Assembly (NCBI RefSeq): GCF_021325795.1
Contig: NZ_JAHPZX010000005.1
Location: forward strand, 1 to 64,000
Length of the DNA: 64,000 bases
Direction of reading: 5' to 3'
From: Bordetella sp. LUAb4
GTDB lineage: Bacteria; Pseudomonadota; Gammaproteobacteria; Burkholderiales; Burkholderiaceae_B
Part shown: piece by piece, positions 27,901 to 36,558 of the stretch
How positions within the stretch are numbered: the first letter of the stretch is position 1
Layout: every line of letters begins with the position of its first letter
Position numbers and translations under genes: made by a program
Notes under the pieces: model-generated
What the model was told of the DNA's origin: nothing
The model's input: only the letters and a program-made list of their open reading frames with translations
The model's database searches: none

Positions 27901-28437
27901 TCACTTGGGCGGCGGCACGGGCGCCGACCCATTGGCCAGCATGCGGCGCATGAAATGCGACAGCATCCGCGCCTCGCTTTCCGTGAAGCCGCGCATGAAG
28001 TGGTTCAGGGTACGGGCAATGATGGCGGGGATCTGCCGGGTGATGGCCGCGCCTTCCTCGGTGACTTCGATCTTGACCACGCGCCGGTCCTGCTCGCTGC
28101 GCTGGCGCCGTAGCAAGCCCTTGGCTTCCAGGCGGTCCAGGGTACGCGTCATGGCGCCGGTGTCGACGTCGGATATGCGTGCCAATTCGGCAGCCGTCTC
28201 GGCGCGTCCCATGCTTACCATGGCCAGCGGGCGCCATTGGCTGGCGGTCAATCCCAGCGGAGAAACTTCCTGATCCAGGGCCCGGCTGAATGAATTGGTC
28301 ACCAGCTTGATCAGATACCCGGGATTCTCTTCAAACATCTGCATGCGATCGCACCGATAAGGGGGCGACGCGTCTGCGGCGTCCCAAGTGTCTGGGGCGT
28401 CCGGGGTGTCTGCGTTGTCAGGGATTTCATTGTCCAT
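27901..28437 (-). CDS. MarR-family transcriptional regulator
   Basis: 178 residues. A winged-helix repressor: LTASQWRPLAMVSMG, then the recognition region ISDVDTGAMTRTLDRLEAKGLL and the wing RRQRSEQDRRVVKIEVTEEG. The first 30 residues are an acidic, Asp/Thr/Pro-rich tail unlike most MarR proteins; MQMFEENPGY at residue 32 might be the true core start. It is the first gene of the efflux locus and very probably represses itself and the efflux genes through the two related palindromes. Inducer unknown. Confidence 0.9.
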   Translation of the reverse strand: MDNEIPDNADTPDAPDTWDAADASPPYRCDRMQMFEENPGYLIKLVTNSFSRALDQEVSPLGLTASQWRPLAMVSMGRAETAAELARISDVDTGAMTRTLDRLEAKGLLRRQRSEQDRRVVKIEVTEEGAAITRQIPAIIARTLNHFMRGFTESEARMLSHFMRRMLANGSAPVPPPK

Positions 28438-28448
28438 GGGAAGAAATA

Positions 28449-28469
28449 TAGTTGCCTAAGCAGTTAATG
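28449..28469. promoter_or_regulatory. Probable MarR operator before marR
   Basis: TAGTTGCCTAAGCAGTTAATG, 12-32 bp upstream of the marR ATG, matches the site at 27848 at TTGNCTANGCAG. It is a less perfect palindrome. The position fits autorepression. Confidence 0.55.
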
Positions 28470-28634
28470 TCAACGCAGACTTGATCATCGATGGGCGGGC
28501 ACGGGAATCGTGTTGCGGCAATGCCGAAATGACCAGCTTGCTTCGCCTGGTCGCTGCCGCCTGGTCGGCCCCCCTGGTCCGCCGATCCTGGCCGGGCGCG
28601 CAGAAATTAAGTGCAAACGAGGCGTCCGCGCACA

Positions 28635-28640
28635 TAAAAT
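28635..28640 (+). promoter_or_regulatory. Candidate -10 element immediately before the EamA exporter gene
   Basis: TAAAAT ends seven bases before the ATG at 28648. A transcript starting at the usual distance would begin at or within a base of the start codon, and no Shine-Dalgarno sequence is visible, so the mRNA may be leaderless. No good -35 is seen. Confidence 0.35.
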
Positions 28641-28647
28641 CCCGTGC

Positions 28648-29637
28648 ATGACATTGACGCCTGCCGCATCGGCCAAGATCCCTGCCACGCCTTCCAGGTT
28701 TACCCACCGCGCAGTCGGCTTCATGCTTGCCGCCTTGGGCGCCATCCTCTTCTCGGGCAAGGCCATCGTCGTCAAGTTCACCTATGAGTACGGTGTGGAC
28801 GCGGTCACGCTCATCGCCTTTCGCATGCTGTTTTCGCTGCCGTTCTTCGCGGTGATCGCCCTGGACCAGGCGCGCCGCGCGCGGCGCGGCCAATTGCCGG
28901 TGCTGACGATGAGCGAGCGCGCGCGCGTCGTGGTGCTGGGTCTGCTGGGCTACTATCTGTCCAGCTTTCTCGACTTCCTGGGCCTGCGCTATATCAGCGT
29001 CGGCTTGGAACGCCTGATTCTTTTCCTGTCGCCGACCCTGGTGCTGCTGATCACGGCGTTCTGGCTCAAGCGTCCCATCGCGCGCCGCCAGTGGGTGGCC
29101 TTGGGCTTGTCCTACGCCGGCGTGGTGCTGGTTTTCGCCCACGACCTGTCGCAGTCGCGCAGCGATGCGATATGGCTGGGCGCGGGCTTCGTCTTCGGCT
29201 CGGCGCTGACGTATGCGGTGTACCTGATCGGCTCGGGCGAGCTGGTCAAGCGGGTCGGGTCCACGCGTCTGACGGCCTATGCCATGACGGTGTCCAGCAT
29301 CGCCTGCCTGATCCAGTTTTTCGTGCTGCATCCCGTGTCGGGGCTGCTCCAGCCCATGGGCTTCTACGGGCTGTCGGTCATCCACGCCACCATCAATACC
29401 GTGCTGCCCGTATTCATGATCATGGCGGCCGTGTCGCGCATCGGCGCGCCGCTGGCGGCGCAACTGGGCATGCTGGGACCGGTCTCCGTGCTGTTTCTCG
29501 CCTATTGGTTCCTGGGCGAACCGGTGACGTCGTGGCAACTGGCGGGGACTGGATTGGTCCTGGCCGGTGTCTTCGCGCTTACCGGCGGCCGGCGCGCGCC
29601 CCTGAAAGAGGCGAAGACCGGAAGCGCCTCGGCATGA
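28648..29637 (+). CDS. EamA/DMT-superfamily transporter
   Basis: 329 residues with ten hydrophobic helices in two EamA repeats (about 20-150 and 165-315). Start chosen at the ATG 28648; an open extension to 28510 has no support. Motifs: GFMLAALGAILFSGKAIVVK in helix 1 and LGLRYISVGLERLILFLSPT, the typical DMT helix 3-4 region in which loss of the first product feeds the second. Substrate unknown; the family includes amino-acid and metabolite exporters. It is transcribed away from marR and is followed 58 bp later by a quinone reductase gene. Confidence 0.87.
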   Translation: MTLTPAASAKIPATPSRFTHRAVGFMLAALGAILFSGKAIVVKFTYEYGVDAVTLIAFRMLFSLPFFAVIALDQARRARRGQLPVLTMSERARVVVLGLLGYYLSSFLDFLGLRYISVGLERLILFLSPTLVLLITAFWLKRPIARRQWVALGLSYAGVVLVFAHDLSQSRSDAIWLGAGFVFGSALTYAVYLIGSGELVKRVGSTRLTAYAMTVSSIACLIQFFVLHPVSGLLQPMGFYGLSVIHATINTVLPVFMIMAAVSRIGAPLAAQLGMLGPVSVLFLAYWFLGEPVTSWQLAGTGLVLAGVFALTGGRRAPLKEAKTGSASA

Positions 29638-29695
29638 ACCCGTACACTTTCCGTCCAACCTGTACCCAACGATAAACGCAAAAAAGGAGCGTTGC

Positions 29696-30685
29696 ATGGC
29701 CAGCACTATCGCAAAGGCAATCCAGCTCGAAACCCATGGTGGTCCCGAAGTCCTGAAACTGGTCGAGCTGGAAGTGCCGCCGCCCGGCCCCAAGGAGGTC
29801 ACCATCCGCCAGCACGCCGCGGGTCTGAACTTCATCGACATCTATTACCGCACCGGTCTCTATCCGCATCCCTTGCCGCATGGCCTGGGCTCGGAAGGCG
29901 CGGGCGTGGTCGAAGCCGTGGGTAGCGAAGTGACCCACGTGAAGAAGGGCGATCGCGTCGCTTACGGCCACAGCCCCCTGGGCGCCTACGCCACGGTGCG
30001 CAACGTGCCGGGCGTGAATGTCGTGAAGCTGCCCAAGGGCATCAGCTTCGACGATGCCGCCGCCATGATGCTCAAGGGCTTGACGGTGCAATACCTGTTT
30101 CGCCAAACCTACCGCCTGCAAGGTAATGAGACGATTCTTTTCCATGCGGCCGCCGGCGGCGTGGGCCTGATCGCCTGCCAATGGGCGCGCGCGTTGGGCG
30201 TGAAATTGATCGGTACGGTATCCAGCCCGGAAAAGGCGGAACTGGCCAAGGCGCACGGCGCCTGGGCCACCATCGATTATTCGCGCGAGAACGTCGCGGA
30301 GAAGCTGTTGGAGCTGACCGGTGGCAAGAAGGTGCCGGTGGTATACGACGGCGTCGGCAAGGACACGTGGGAAGCGTCGCTGGACTGCATCGAGCCGCGC
30401 GGTCTGATGGTCAGCTTCGGCAATGCTTCCGGTCCGGTCAGCGGTGTGAACGTTGGCATTCTGAACCAGAAGGGCTGCCTGTACCTGACGCGGCCGTCGC
30501 TGGGTTTGCACATCAACACGCTGGATAAGCTGCAGTCCGCTTCCAGCGAGCTGTTCGACCTGGTGAGCAGGAAGAAGATCAAGCTGAACATCGGCCAGCG
30601 CTATCCGCTCGCCGACGTGGGCGAGGCGCATACCGCGCTGGCGGCCCGCAAGACCACGGGTGCGACGATCTTGACGCTGGATTAA
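29696..30685 (+). CDS. qorA: NADPH:quinone oxidoreductase, zeta-crystallin type (QorA)
   Basis: 329 residues. A zinc-free medium-chain dehydrogenase that reduces quinones with NADPH. Seen: GLNFIDIYYRTGLYP, the substrate-side LGSEGAGVVEAVG, GDRVAYG, and the nucleotide-binding AAAGGVGLIACQWARALG. The cysteines that bind structural zinc in alcohol dehydrogenases are absent, as in QorA. Start ATG has AAGGAG (29684-29689). It ends 47 bp before a perfect hairpin. Confidence 0.93.
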   Translation: MASTIAKAIQLETHGGPEVLKLVELEVPPPGPKEVTIRQHAAGLNFIDIYYRTGLYPHPLPHGLGSEGAGVVEAVGSEVTHVKKGDRVAYGHSPLGAYATVRNVPGVNVVKLPKGISFDDAAAMMLKGLTVQYLFRQTYRLQGNETILFHAAAGGVGLIACQWARALGVKLIGTVSSPEKAELAKAHGAWATIDYSRENVAEKLLELTGGKKVPVVYDGVGKDTWEASLDCIEPRGLMVSFGNASGPVSGVNVGILNQKGCLYLTRPSLGLHINTLDKLQSASSELFDLVSRKKIKLNIGQRYPLADVGEAHTALAARKTTGATILTLD

Positions 30686-30731
30686 AGCCCGTGCGTGGCG
30701 GTCTCGCGGCCGCCGCGCGCTTGGTTTTCGC

Positions 30732-30763
30732 TGACAGGGGCGCACAAAGTTGCGCCCCTGTCA
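30732..30763 (+). terminator. Hairpin after qorA
   Basis: TGACAGGGGCGCA (30732-30744), loop CAAAGT, TGCGCCCCTGTCA (30751-30763): perfect 13-bp stem. No T run follows, so if it terminates transcription it may need help from Rho, or it may protect the 3' end. Confidence 0.6.
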
Positions 30764-30859
30764 CATTACAGTCACTCGCATTTTGACCACAGTCGGTCAC
30801 GTCTCTCATCCTTGCGGCTAGGCTAAGGTGAATGTGTCCCTGACATAAGGAGATGCGAC

Positions 30860-31081
30860 ATGACTCGAAAACTATTGGCTTTGGTACTGGCTTGCACCGC
30901 GGTGGGCAGCCTTGCAGCCTGCTCCCATCCGACCGTTGTGCAGACCAAGGACGGACAGCAGATCGTCGCTCCGGACGAGCCCGAATACAACAAGAAGTCC
31001 GGTACCTATCAGTACGAAGATAATGGCAAGAAAGTCCAGATCAACAAGGACGACGTCCATTCGATGCAGGAAGTGAAGTAG
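30860..31081 (+). CDS. YgdI/YgdR-family small lipoprotein (DUF903)
   Basis: 73 residues. Signal peptide MTRKLLALVLACTAVGSLAAC with lipobox LAAC (Cys21), then a small SH3-like domain: VVQTKDGQQIVAPDEPEYNKKSG and YEDNGKKVQINKDDV. Family function is unknown; members are outer-membrane-associated and often stress-induced. ATG has AGGAGATGCGAC upstream. It is alone between qorA and the convergent fbp gene. Confidence 0.9.
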   Translation: MTRKLLALVLACTAVGSLAACSHPTVVQTKDGQQIVAPDEPEYNKKSGTYQYEDNGKKVQINKDDVHSMQEVK

Positions 31082-31149
31082 CTGCGAGGATCCGGTCGCT
31101 TTGAATCGATCGCGCCGAATCATCCGCAACGCGCTTGAACTGGCGCAAA

Positions 31150-31194
31150 AAAAGGCCCACGCCATTGCACGTATGCATGGCGCGGGCCTTTTCA
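31150..31194. terminator. Bidirectional terminator between the lipoprotein gene and fbp
   Basis: AAAAGGCCC (31150-31158) pairs with GGGCCTTTT (31184-31192), with inner pairing GCCAT/ATGGC. A runs before and T runs after allow termination on both strands for the convergent genes. Confidence 0.85.
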
Positions 31195-31217
31195 TTGGCT
31201 CAGGGGGCAGGGGGCGC

Positions 31218-32237
31218 TCAGCCCTGGCCGTGTTCCTGGTGATAGCGTGCCACGGTTTCGACTTCGTTCTTCGAACCGAGGATGACGCTGACGCGTTGAT
31301 GCAGTTGCGTGGGCTGGATGTCGAGGATGCGCTGGGTGCCGTCGATGGCGGCACCGCCGGCCTGTTCGATCAGCAGGCTCATGGGGTTGGCTTCGTACAT
31401 CAGGCGCAGCTTGCCCGGCTTGTTCGGCTCGCGTGAGTCCCACGGGTACATGAAGATGCCGCCGCGCGTCAGGATGCGGTGGACGTCAGCCACCATGGAC
31501 GCCACCCAACGCATATTGAAGTCCTTGCCACGCGGGCCGGTCTTGCCGGCAAGGCAGTCGTCGATGTAATGCTTCACGGGCGGTGCCCAGTGGCGCATAT
31601 TCGACATATTGATGGCGAATTCCTTGGTGTCCTCGGGAATGCGCATGTCCTCGTGCGTCAGCACCCACGAGCCCATTTCGCGGTCCAGCGTGAAGCCGGC
31701 CACGCCGTTGCCCACGGTCAGGACCAGCATGGTCTGTGGTCCATAGACGGCATAACCCGAGGCTACCTGTTTGGTACCCGGCTGCAGGAAGTCCTGCTCG
31801 GTCACCGCCTGTCCGGGCGTGTCGTGGTGCGCGCGCAGCACCGAGAAGATGGTGCCGATGGACACGTTGACGTCGATGTTCGACGAACCATCCAGGGGAT
31901 CGAACAACAGCAGGTATTCGCCCTTGGGATAGCGGTTGGGGATGGGATGGATGGTTTCCATCTCTTCCGATGCCATGCCGGCCAGGTGGCCACCCCATTC
32001 ATTGGCTTCGAGCAGGATTTCGTTGGACATGACGTCCAGCTTTTTCTGCACCTCGCCTTGCACGTTTTCGGTGTCCAGCGCCCCCAGCACGCCGCCGAGC
32101 GCACCCTTGCTGACGGCGTGGCTGATGGCCTTGCAGGCGCGTGCCACCACTTCGATCAGCAGGCGGACTTCCGGGCCGACAACCGCGTGTTCACGCTGCT
32201 GTTCGACCAGGTATTGGGTCAGTGTCTTGCGTTTCAA
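31218..32237 (-). CDS. fbp: Fructose-1,6-bisphosphatase class I
   Basis: 339 residues. Hydrolyses fructose 1,6-bisphosphate in gluconeogenesis. The metal site [36 protein letters not shown], the substrate loop [12 protein letters not shown] and [23 protein letters not shown] (in two parts) are present. It starts 24 bp after pepN and is likely co-transcribed with it. Confidence 0.96.
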   Translation of the reverse strand: MKRKTLTQYLVEQQREHAVVGPEVRLLIEVVARACKAISHAVSKGALGGVLGALDTENVQGEVQKKLDVMSNEILLEANEWGGHLAGMASEEMETIHPIPNRYPKGEYLLLFDPLDGSSNIDVNVSIGTIFSVLRAHHDTPGQAVTEQDFLQPGTKQVASGYAVYGPQTMLVLTVGNGVAGFTLDREMGSWVLTHEDMRIPEDTKEFAINMSNMRHWAPPVKHYIDDCLAGKTGPRGKDFNMRWVASMVADVHRILTRGGIFMYPWDSREPNKPGKLRLMYEANPMSLLIEQAGGAAIDGTQRILDIQPTQLHQRVSVILGSKNEVETVARYHQEHGQG

Positions 32238-32261
32238 ATGAATCTCCCAGGATGAATGAAG

Positions 32262-34979
32262 TCAGGCAGCCAGTTCCAGCGCCTTGGACACGATTTCGTT
32301 GACGTTGCGCGACAGGCCTGCGTGCGCGCGCACGGTTTCCAGCGCACGCCGCATGGGCGCGCGCAAGGCCGGCGTATAGCGGGCCCAGTTGTCCAGGCCG
32401 CGCGCCAGCCGGGCGGCGATTTCGGGGTTGAGCGCATCCAGCGCCAGCACTTGTTCGACCCAGAAGTCGTAGCCGCTGCCGTCGGGCAGGTGCAGGCCAC
32501 GCGCGTTGTTCAGGCAGAACTGGAACACCAGCGCCCGCGCGCGATTGGGATTGCGCAGGGTGAACGCGGGGTGCGCCATCAGTCCGCGCACCGTGGCCAC
32601 CGACGTCGAGCGCGCAGTAGCCTGTAAGGCGAACCACTTGTCGATGACCAGCGGGTCCTGCTGCCATTGTTCGTAGAATTCGCCCAAGGCCTGTGTGGCA
32701 GCGTCGGCCGGGCCGTGGTTCACCAGCGCGCCCAGGGCGCCCAGGCGGTCCGTCATATTGCTGGCCTGCTCGTACTGCGCGCGGGCCCAGGCCAGCGCGC
32801 GCGCGTCGCCCGCCGCCATCAGATGCGACAGCGCCAGGTTCTTCAAGGCCCGCCGGCCCGCGGGCAGCGGCGCGGGGCTGTAGGCACCCGGGGTCTGATG
32901 GTTCTCGTAAGCATCGCCCCAGGCCTGCGCCAACTGGCGGCCCAGTTCGGCGCGCACGAAATCGCGCGCGATTGCCAAGGCGGGGGGATCGATGTCAGCC
33001 ATGCGTTCGGCCAGCGTCTTTTCCGAAGGCAGGGCCAGCGCACGGGCACGGTAGGCCGCATCCAGGCGGGGATCCGTCAACAGGGTGCGCCAGGCGTCGA
33101 CAAAAGCCGGCTGCAGGCTTAGCGCCGCACCCTCCTGGGCGCGCGCCGTCAACGCCAGGATCTGGCGCGTGGCCAGTTCCTGGCCGGCTTCCCAGCGGGC
33201 GAACGGATCGGGGTCGTGGGCCGACAGCAAAGCCAGTTCGTCGTCACGCCAGGGATATTCGACGATGACCGGCGCGGAAAAGCCCCGCAGCAGCGAAGGC
33301 ACGGGTTCGCGTGGAATGTTGTCGAACACCCATTGCTGGCGGTCGGTGGTCAGTTCCAGCAGCACGGTATCGGCCGTCGCGGCACCGTCCAGCGACAGCG
33401 GCAGGGGTTGGCCCGCGCGGTCCAGCAGGCCCAGCGCGAAGGGAATATGCACGGGCAGCTTGACGTTGCTTGGGTCGCCACCGCGGCCGGCGGTCTTTTC
33501 GACCCCGACGGGCGCGCAGCGCTGCGCCAGCGTTACGGTGCAGCGCTGCGCGCCGGCATCGTAGTCCAGCGTCACGCTGACGCGCGGCGTGCCGGCCTGG
33601 CGATACCAGCGGCGGAAGACGGACAGGTCACGGCCAGGATGCTGGCGCGTGTACACCGATTCCATCGCGGCGACGAAATCGTCGCAGGTCACGGCTTGGC
33701 CGTCGTGGCGGCGGAAATACTCGTCCATCCCCGCGCGAAAGCCTTCCTCGCCCAGCAGCGTGTGCTGCATGCGAATCACCTCGGCGCCTTTCTCGTAGAC
33801 GGTGGCGGTGTAGAAGTTGCCGATTTCCTGGTAGCTTTCCGGCCGGATGGGGTGAGCCATGGGGCCGGCGTCTTCCGGGAACTGCGCCGCGCGCAGCGTG
33901 GCCACGTCGTCGATCCGCTTGACGGCGCGCGCGCTGGCGGCCGCCGCCGCGTCCATGCCATGCGCCATCACGTCGGCGCTGAATTCCTGGTCACGGAAAA
34001 CCGTCAGGCCTTCCTTGAGACTCAACTGGAACCAGTCGCGGCACGTGACGCGATTGCCGGTCCAGTTATGGAAATACTCGTGGCCGATGACCGATTCGAT
34101 CCCTTCGTAATTGGCGTCGGTAGCCGTATCCGGGTTGGCCAGCACATAAGCCGCATTGAAGATATTGAGGCCCTTGTTCTCCATCGCGCCCATATTGAAG
34201 TCGCGCACGGCAACCACCATGAAGCGGTCCAGGTCCAGTTCCAGGCCGAAGCGGGTCTCATCCCAACGCAGGGCGCGCTCCAGGGACTCCAGGGCCCAGG
34301 CCGTACGGTCCTCCGAACCCGGGTCGCTATAAACCTGCAGCAGCACTTCGCGGCCGCTGGCCGTTCGAGTGCGGCTTTCGCGGCAGCTCAATTGGCCCGC
34401 CACCAGGGCGAACAGATAGCAGGGCTTGGGGAAGGGATCTTCCCATTCCACTTCCTGGCGGCCATCGGGCAAGCTGCGGCTGGCGACCAGATTGCCATTG
34501 CTCAATAAGTGCGGATAGTCGGGCTGGGCCCGCAGGGTGACGCGATAGCGCGACATGACGTCGGGCCGGTCCGCGAACCATGTGATGCGGCGAAAGCCTT
34601 CGGCCTCGCACTGGGTGAAGAAATTGCCCCCGGACACATACAGGCCCATCAGCGTCGAGTTGGCCTGAGGCCGGCAGCGGCTGACGATTTCCAGGACCGC
34701 CGCGTCGGGCAGGGCGGGCAAGGTCAGGGTATGCGCGGTCAACGCGTAGCGGCTGGCATCCCAGGCCGCGCCGTCGACATGCACGCTGACCAGTTCCAGC
34801 TCGCTGCCATCCAGCACCAGCGGTGCCGTGTCGCCGGCCACGCGACGGCGCAGGGTCAGCCGCGACGTTACCGTGGTCACCTCGGGTTCCAGATCGAACG
34901 CCAGTGCCACCTCGGCGATTTCAAATGGGTAGGGCTGGTAGTCCTTGCGATAGATGGTCACGGAAGTATCGGTGCGCAT
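32262..34979 (-). CDS. pepN: Aminopeptidase N (PepN)
   Basis: 905 residues, slightly longer than E. coli PepN (870). A cytoplasmic M1 zinc aminopeptidase. The exopeptidase motif GAMEN is at residues 264-268 and the zinc motif HEYFH at 300-304 with Glu323 in LSLKEGL completing HExxH-x18-E. N-terminal beta domain, central catalytic domain, then a helical C-terminal cap. ATG at 34979. First gene of the pepN-fbp pair. Confidence 0.97.
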   Translation of the reverse strand: MRTDTSVTIYRKDYQPYPFEIAEVALAFDLEPEVTTVTSRLTLRRRVAGDTAPLVLDGSELELVSVHVDGAAWDASRYALTAHTLTLPALPDAAVLEIVSRCRPQANSTLMGLYVSGGNFFTQCEAEGFRRITWFADRPDVMSRYRVTLRAQPDYPHLLSNGNLVASRSLPDGRQEVEWEDPFPKPCYLFALVAGQLSCRESRTRTASGREVLLQVYSDPGSEDRTAWALESLERALRWDETRFGLELDLDRFMVVAVRDFNMGAMENKGLNIFNAAYVLANPDTATDANYEGIESVIGHEYFHNWTGNRVTCRDWFQLSLKEGLTVFRDQEFSADVMAHGMDAAAAASARAVKRIDDVATLRAAQFPEDAGPMAHPIRPESYQEIGNFYTATVYEKGAEVIRMQHTLLGEEGFRAGMDEYFRRHDGQAVTCDDFVAAMESVYTRQHPGRDLSVFRRWYRQAGTPRVSVTLDYDAGAQRCTVTLAQRCAPVGVEKTAGRGGDPSNVKLPVHIPFALGLLDRAGQPLPLSLDGAATADTVLLELTTDRQQWVFDNIPREPVPSLLRGFSAPVIVEYPWRDDELALLSAHDPDPFARWEAGQELATRQILALTARAQEGAALSLQPAFVDAWRTLLTDPRLDAAYRARALALPSEKTLAERMADIDPPALAIARDFVRAELGRQLAQAWGDAYENHQTPGAYSPAPLPAGRRALKNLALSHLMAAGDARALAWARAQYEQASNMTDRLGALGALVNHGPADAATQALGEFYEQWQQDPLVIDKWFALQATARSTSVATVRGLMAHPAFTLRNPNRARALVFQFCLNNARGLHLPDGSGYDFWVEQVLALDALNPEIAARLARGLDNWARYTPALRAPMRRALETVRAHAGLSRNVNEIVSKALELAA

Positions 34980-35147
34980 GGGCTATTTTCCCCGGGAAAA
35001 AGTAATCAGATAGCTATTGTAGGACGCGGCCTGAGGCTTGCTGTGCAAAACTTTATACGCTGCGGCCGGTCTCAAGTGAATGAGCAAGACGTATGATGCG
35101 TCGCGGCCACCAAGACAACAGTATGGCCGTTCCCGAGGAGTCGTTCC

Positions 35148-35792
35148 ATGAATCGCTATCTTTATTCGTCACTTTCGCGCTGGGTCCAGGCATGCGGCGT
35201 CGCCATGTTGGCCTTGATGCTGGCGGGTTGCGCCACCACCAATACCGTATCGGCGCGGGTGACGTCATTCCAGCATTGGCCCGACAATGCCACCGGGCAG
35301 ACATACCGCTTCATCGCCGCCAATCCCGGCCAGGAAAACAATCTGGAATATCAGTCTTATCAGGACATGGTGCGTGCCGGCATAGGCGCGACCGGTCTGG
35401 TGGAAGCGGCCAAGGGTGTGCCGGCGCGTTTCAACGTGTCGTTTACTTATGGCGTCGCGCAGACGCAGGTGACGGTGCGGCGGCCCTATGATCCCTATTT
35501 CTATGGCGGCTACCCCGGCTTCTACGGGCCGCGCGGCTATTGGGGCGGCTTCGGCGGTTATTGGGGACCTGATTGGGTGGATGTGCCCACCGTGGCTTAT
35601 CGCAATTCGCTGACGCTTTCGATCCATGACAATAGCAATGGTGGCGCTGAAGTGTATCGAGCCACTGCTTATAGCGTATCCGGCAGCGAACGCCTGCTGC
35701 AGGTCATGCCTTACCTGGTTCGTGCGATTTTCGACCAGTTCCCTGGCAATAATGGCTCTGAGCGCAGGGTCGAATTTCCGGTAGGTTATTGA
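35148..35792 (+). CDS. DUF4136 lipoprotein
   Basis: 214 residues. A long signal peptide with lipobox LAGC (Cys28, MLALMLAGCATT). The mature part has the DUF4136 pattern ATGQTYRFIAANPGQENNLEYQ (in two parts) and SARVTSFQHWP, a Gly/Tyr/Phe-rich loop (residues about 115-142, e.g. FYGGYPGFYGPRGYWGG), and the C-terminal LTLSIHDNSNG. Envelope lipoprotein of unknown role. GAGGAG precedes the start by eight bases. Confidence 0.85.
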   Translation: MNRYLYSSLSRWVQACGVAMLALMLAGCATTNTVSARVTSFQHWPDNATGQTYRFIAANPGQENNLEYQSYQDMVRAGIGATGLVEAAKGVPARFNVSFTYGVAQTQVTVRRPYDPYFYGGYPGFYGPRGYWGGFGGYWGPDWVDVPTVAYRNSLTLSIHDNSNGGAEVYRATAYSVSGSERLLQVMPYLVRAIFDQFPGNNGSERRVEFPVGY

Positions 35793-35960
35793 TATATTGC
35801 TTGTTTTAATCGAAATACAATGTACTAAGCAATGAAATAAGTCAGGTGCCAGCTGTATTTATACGGATAATTACGCTGCAGTACCGAATAATTGCCGGTC
35901 ACAAACAGTCTGCTTATGCTCCGCTGTGTACGAAAGAGTAAGGTAGGTAAGCAAGCAAAA

Positions 35961-35993
35961 AAAACATCGCGCCGACAGGCGCGATGTTTTTGT
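35961..35993. terminator. Bidirectional terminator
   Basis: AAAACATCGCGCC (35961-35973), loop GACA, GGCGCGATGTTTT (35978-35990): perfect 13-bp stem with A and T runs outside, between the convergent DUF4136 and H-NS-family genes. Confidence 0.9.
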
Positions 35994-36041
35994 GGCAGCC
36001 TGTGGGAAAAAACCCCGCGGCACCGTTGAAAGCGATGGCGT

Positions 36042-36407
36042 TTACTGGATGAGAAAGCTGTCGCGCTTGGCGCCTTCCGCCTCGGCGGCGGTCAACCAGC
36101 GCGGCGCCTTGCCGCGGCCACTCCAGGTTTCGCCCGTGTCAGGGTGGCGATACTTGGGGGCCACCGCGCGTTTGGCGCGGGGCGCGGCGGGCGCGGCGCC
36201 CTTGCGTACGGCGGCAGGGGCGCGGGCCGGCTTGCCGAAAGCCGCGGCGATTTCTTCGGGAGTGATATTGTATTCACGCATCGATCGAATGATCGATGCC
36301 ACCACGGGCTTGCGCCGTTTGGTGTGGAGCAGTTCGGCACGCTTGCGGAGTTTGCCGATTTCCTTTTCTATCTTGGCCTGCTGTGCCGCGTAGTTTTCTC
36401 TAACCAT
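36042..36407 (-). CDS. H-NS histone-family nucleoid protein
   Basis: 121 residues. N-terminal coiled coil (residues 1-35, EKEIGKLRKRAELLHTKRRK) for dimerisation, a Pro/Ala/Lys-rich linker (58-82), and the C-terminal AT-hook-like DNA-binding domain with YRHPDTGETWSGRGKAPRWL, the signature of the betaproteobacterial H-NS/BpH3-type proteins. Expected to bind and silence AT-rich or horizontally acquired DNA. Monocistronic, ending at a bidirectional terminator. Confidence 0.92.
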   Translation of the reverse strand: MVRENYAAQQAKIEKEIGKLRKRAELLHTKRRKPVVASIIRSMREYNITPEEIAAAFGKPARAPAAVRKGAAPAAPRAKRAVAPKYRHPDTGETWSGRGKAPRWLTAAEAEGAKRDSFLIQ

Positions 36408-36558
36408 GGTGCTGTGATCCTTATTATGGAAATTCGGTTTTCCCGACAGGATGGAAGTTATTGTATCCGCAATGGTACAAAATTTATATGGCTATTATCC
36501 TCAGAATTCTTGAATCCATATGTTTCAGCCTAATGATTGTTCAAGGAATGAATCAACC

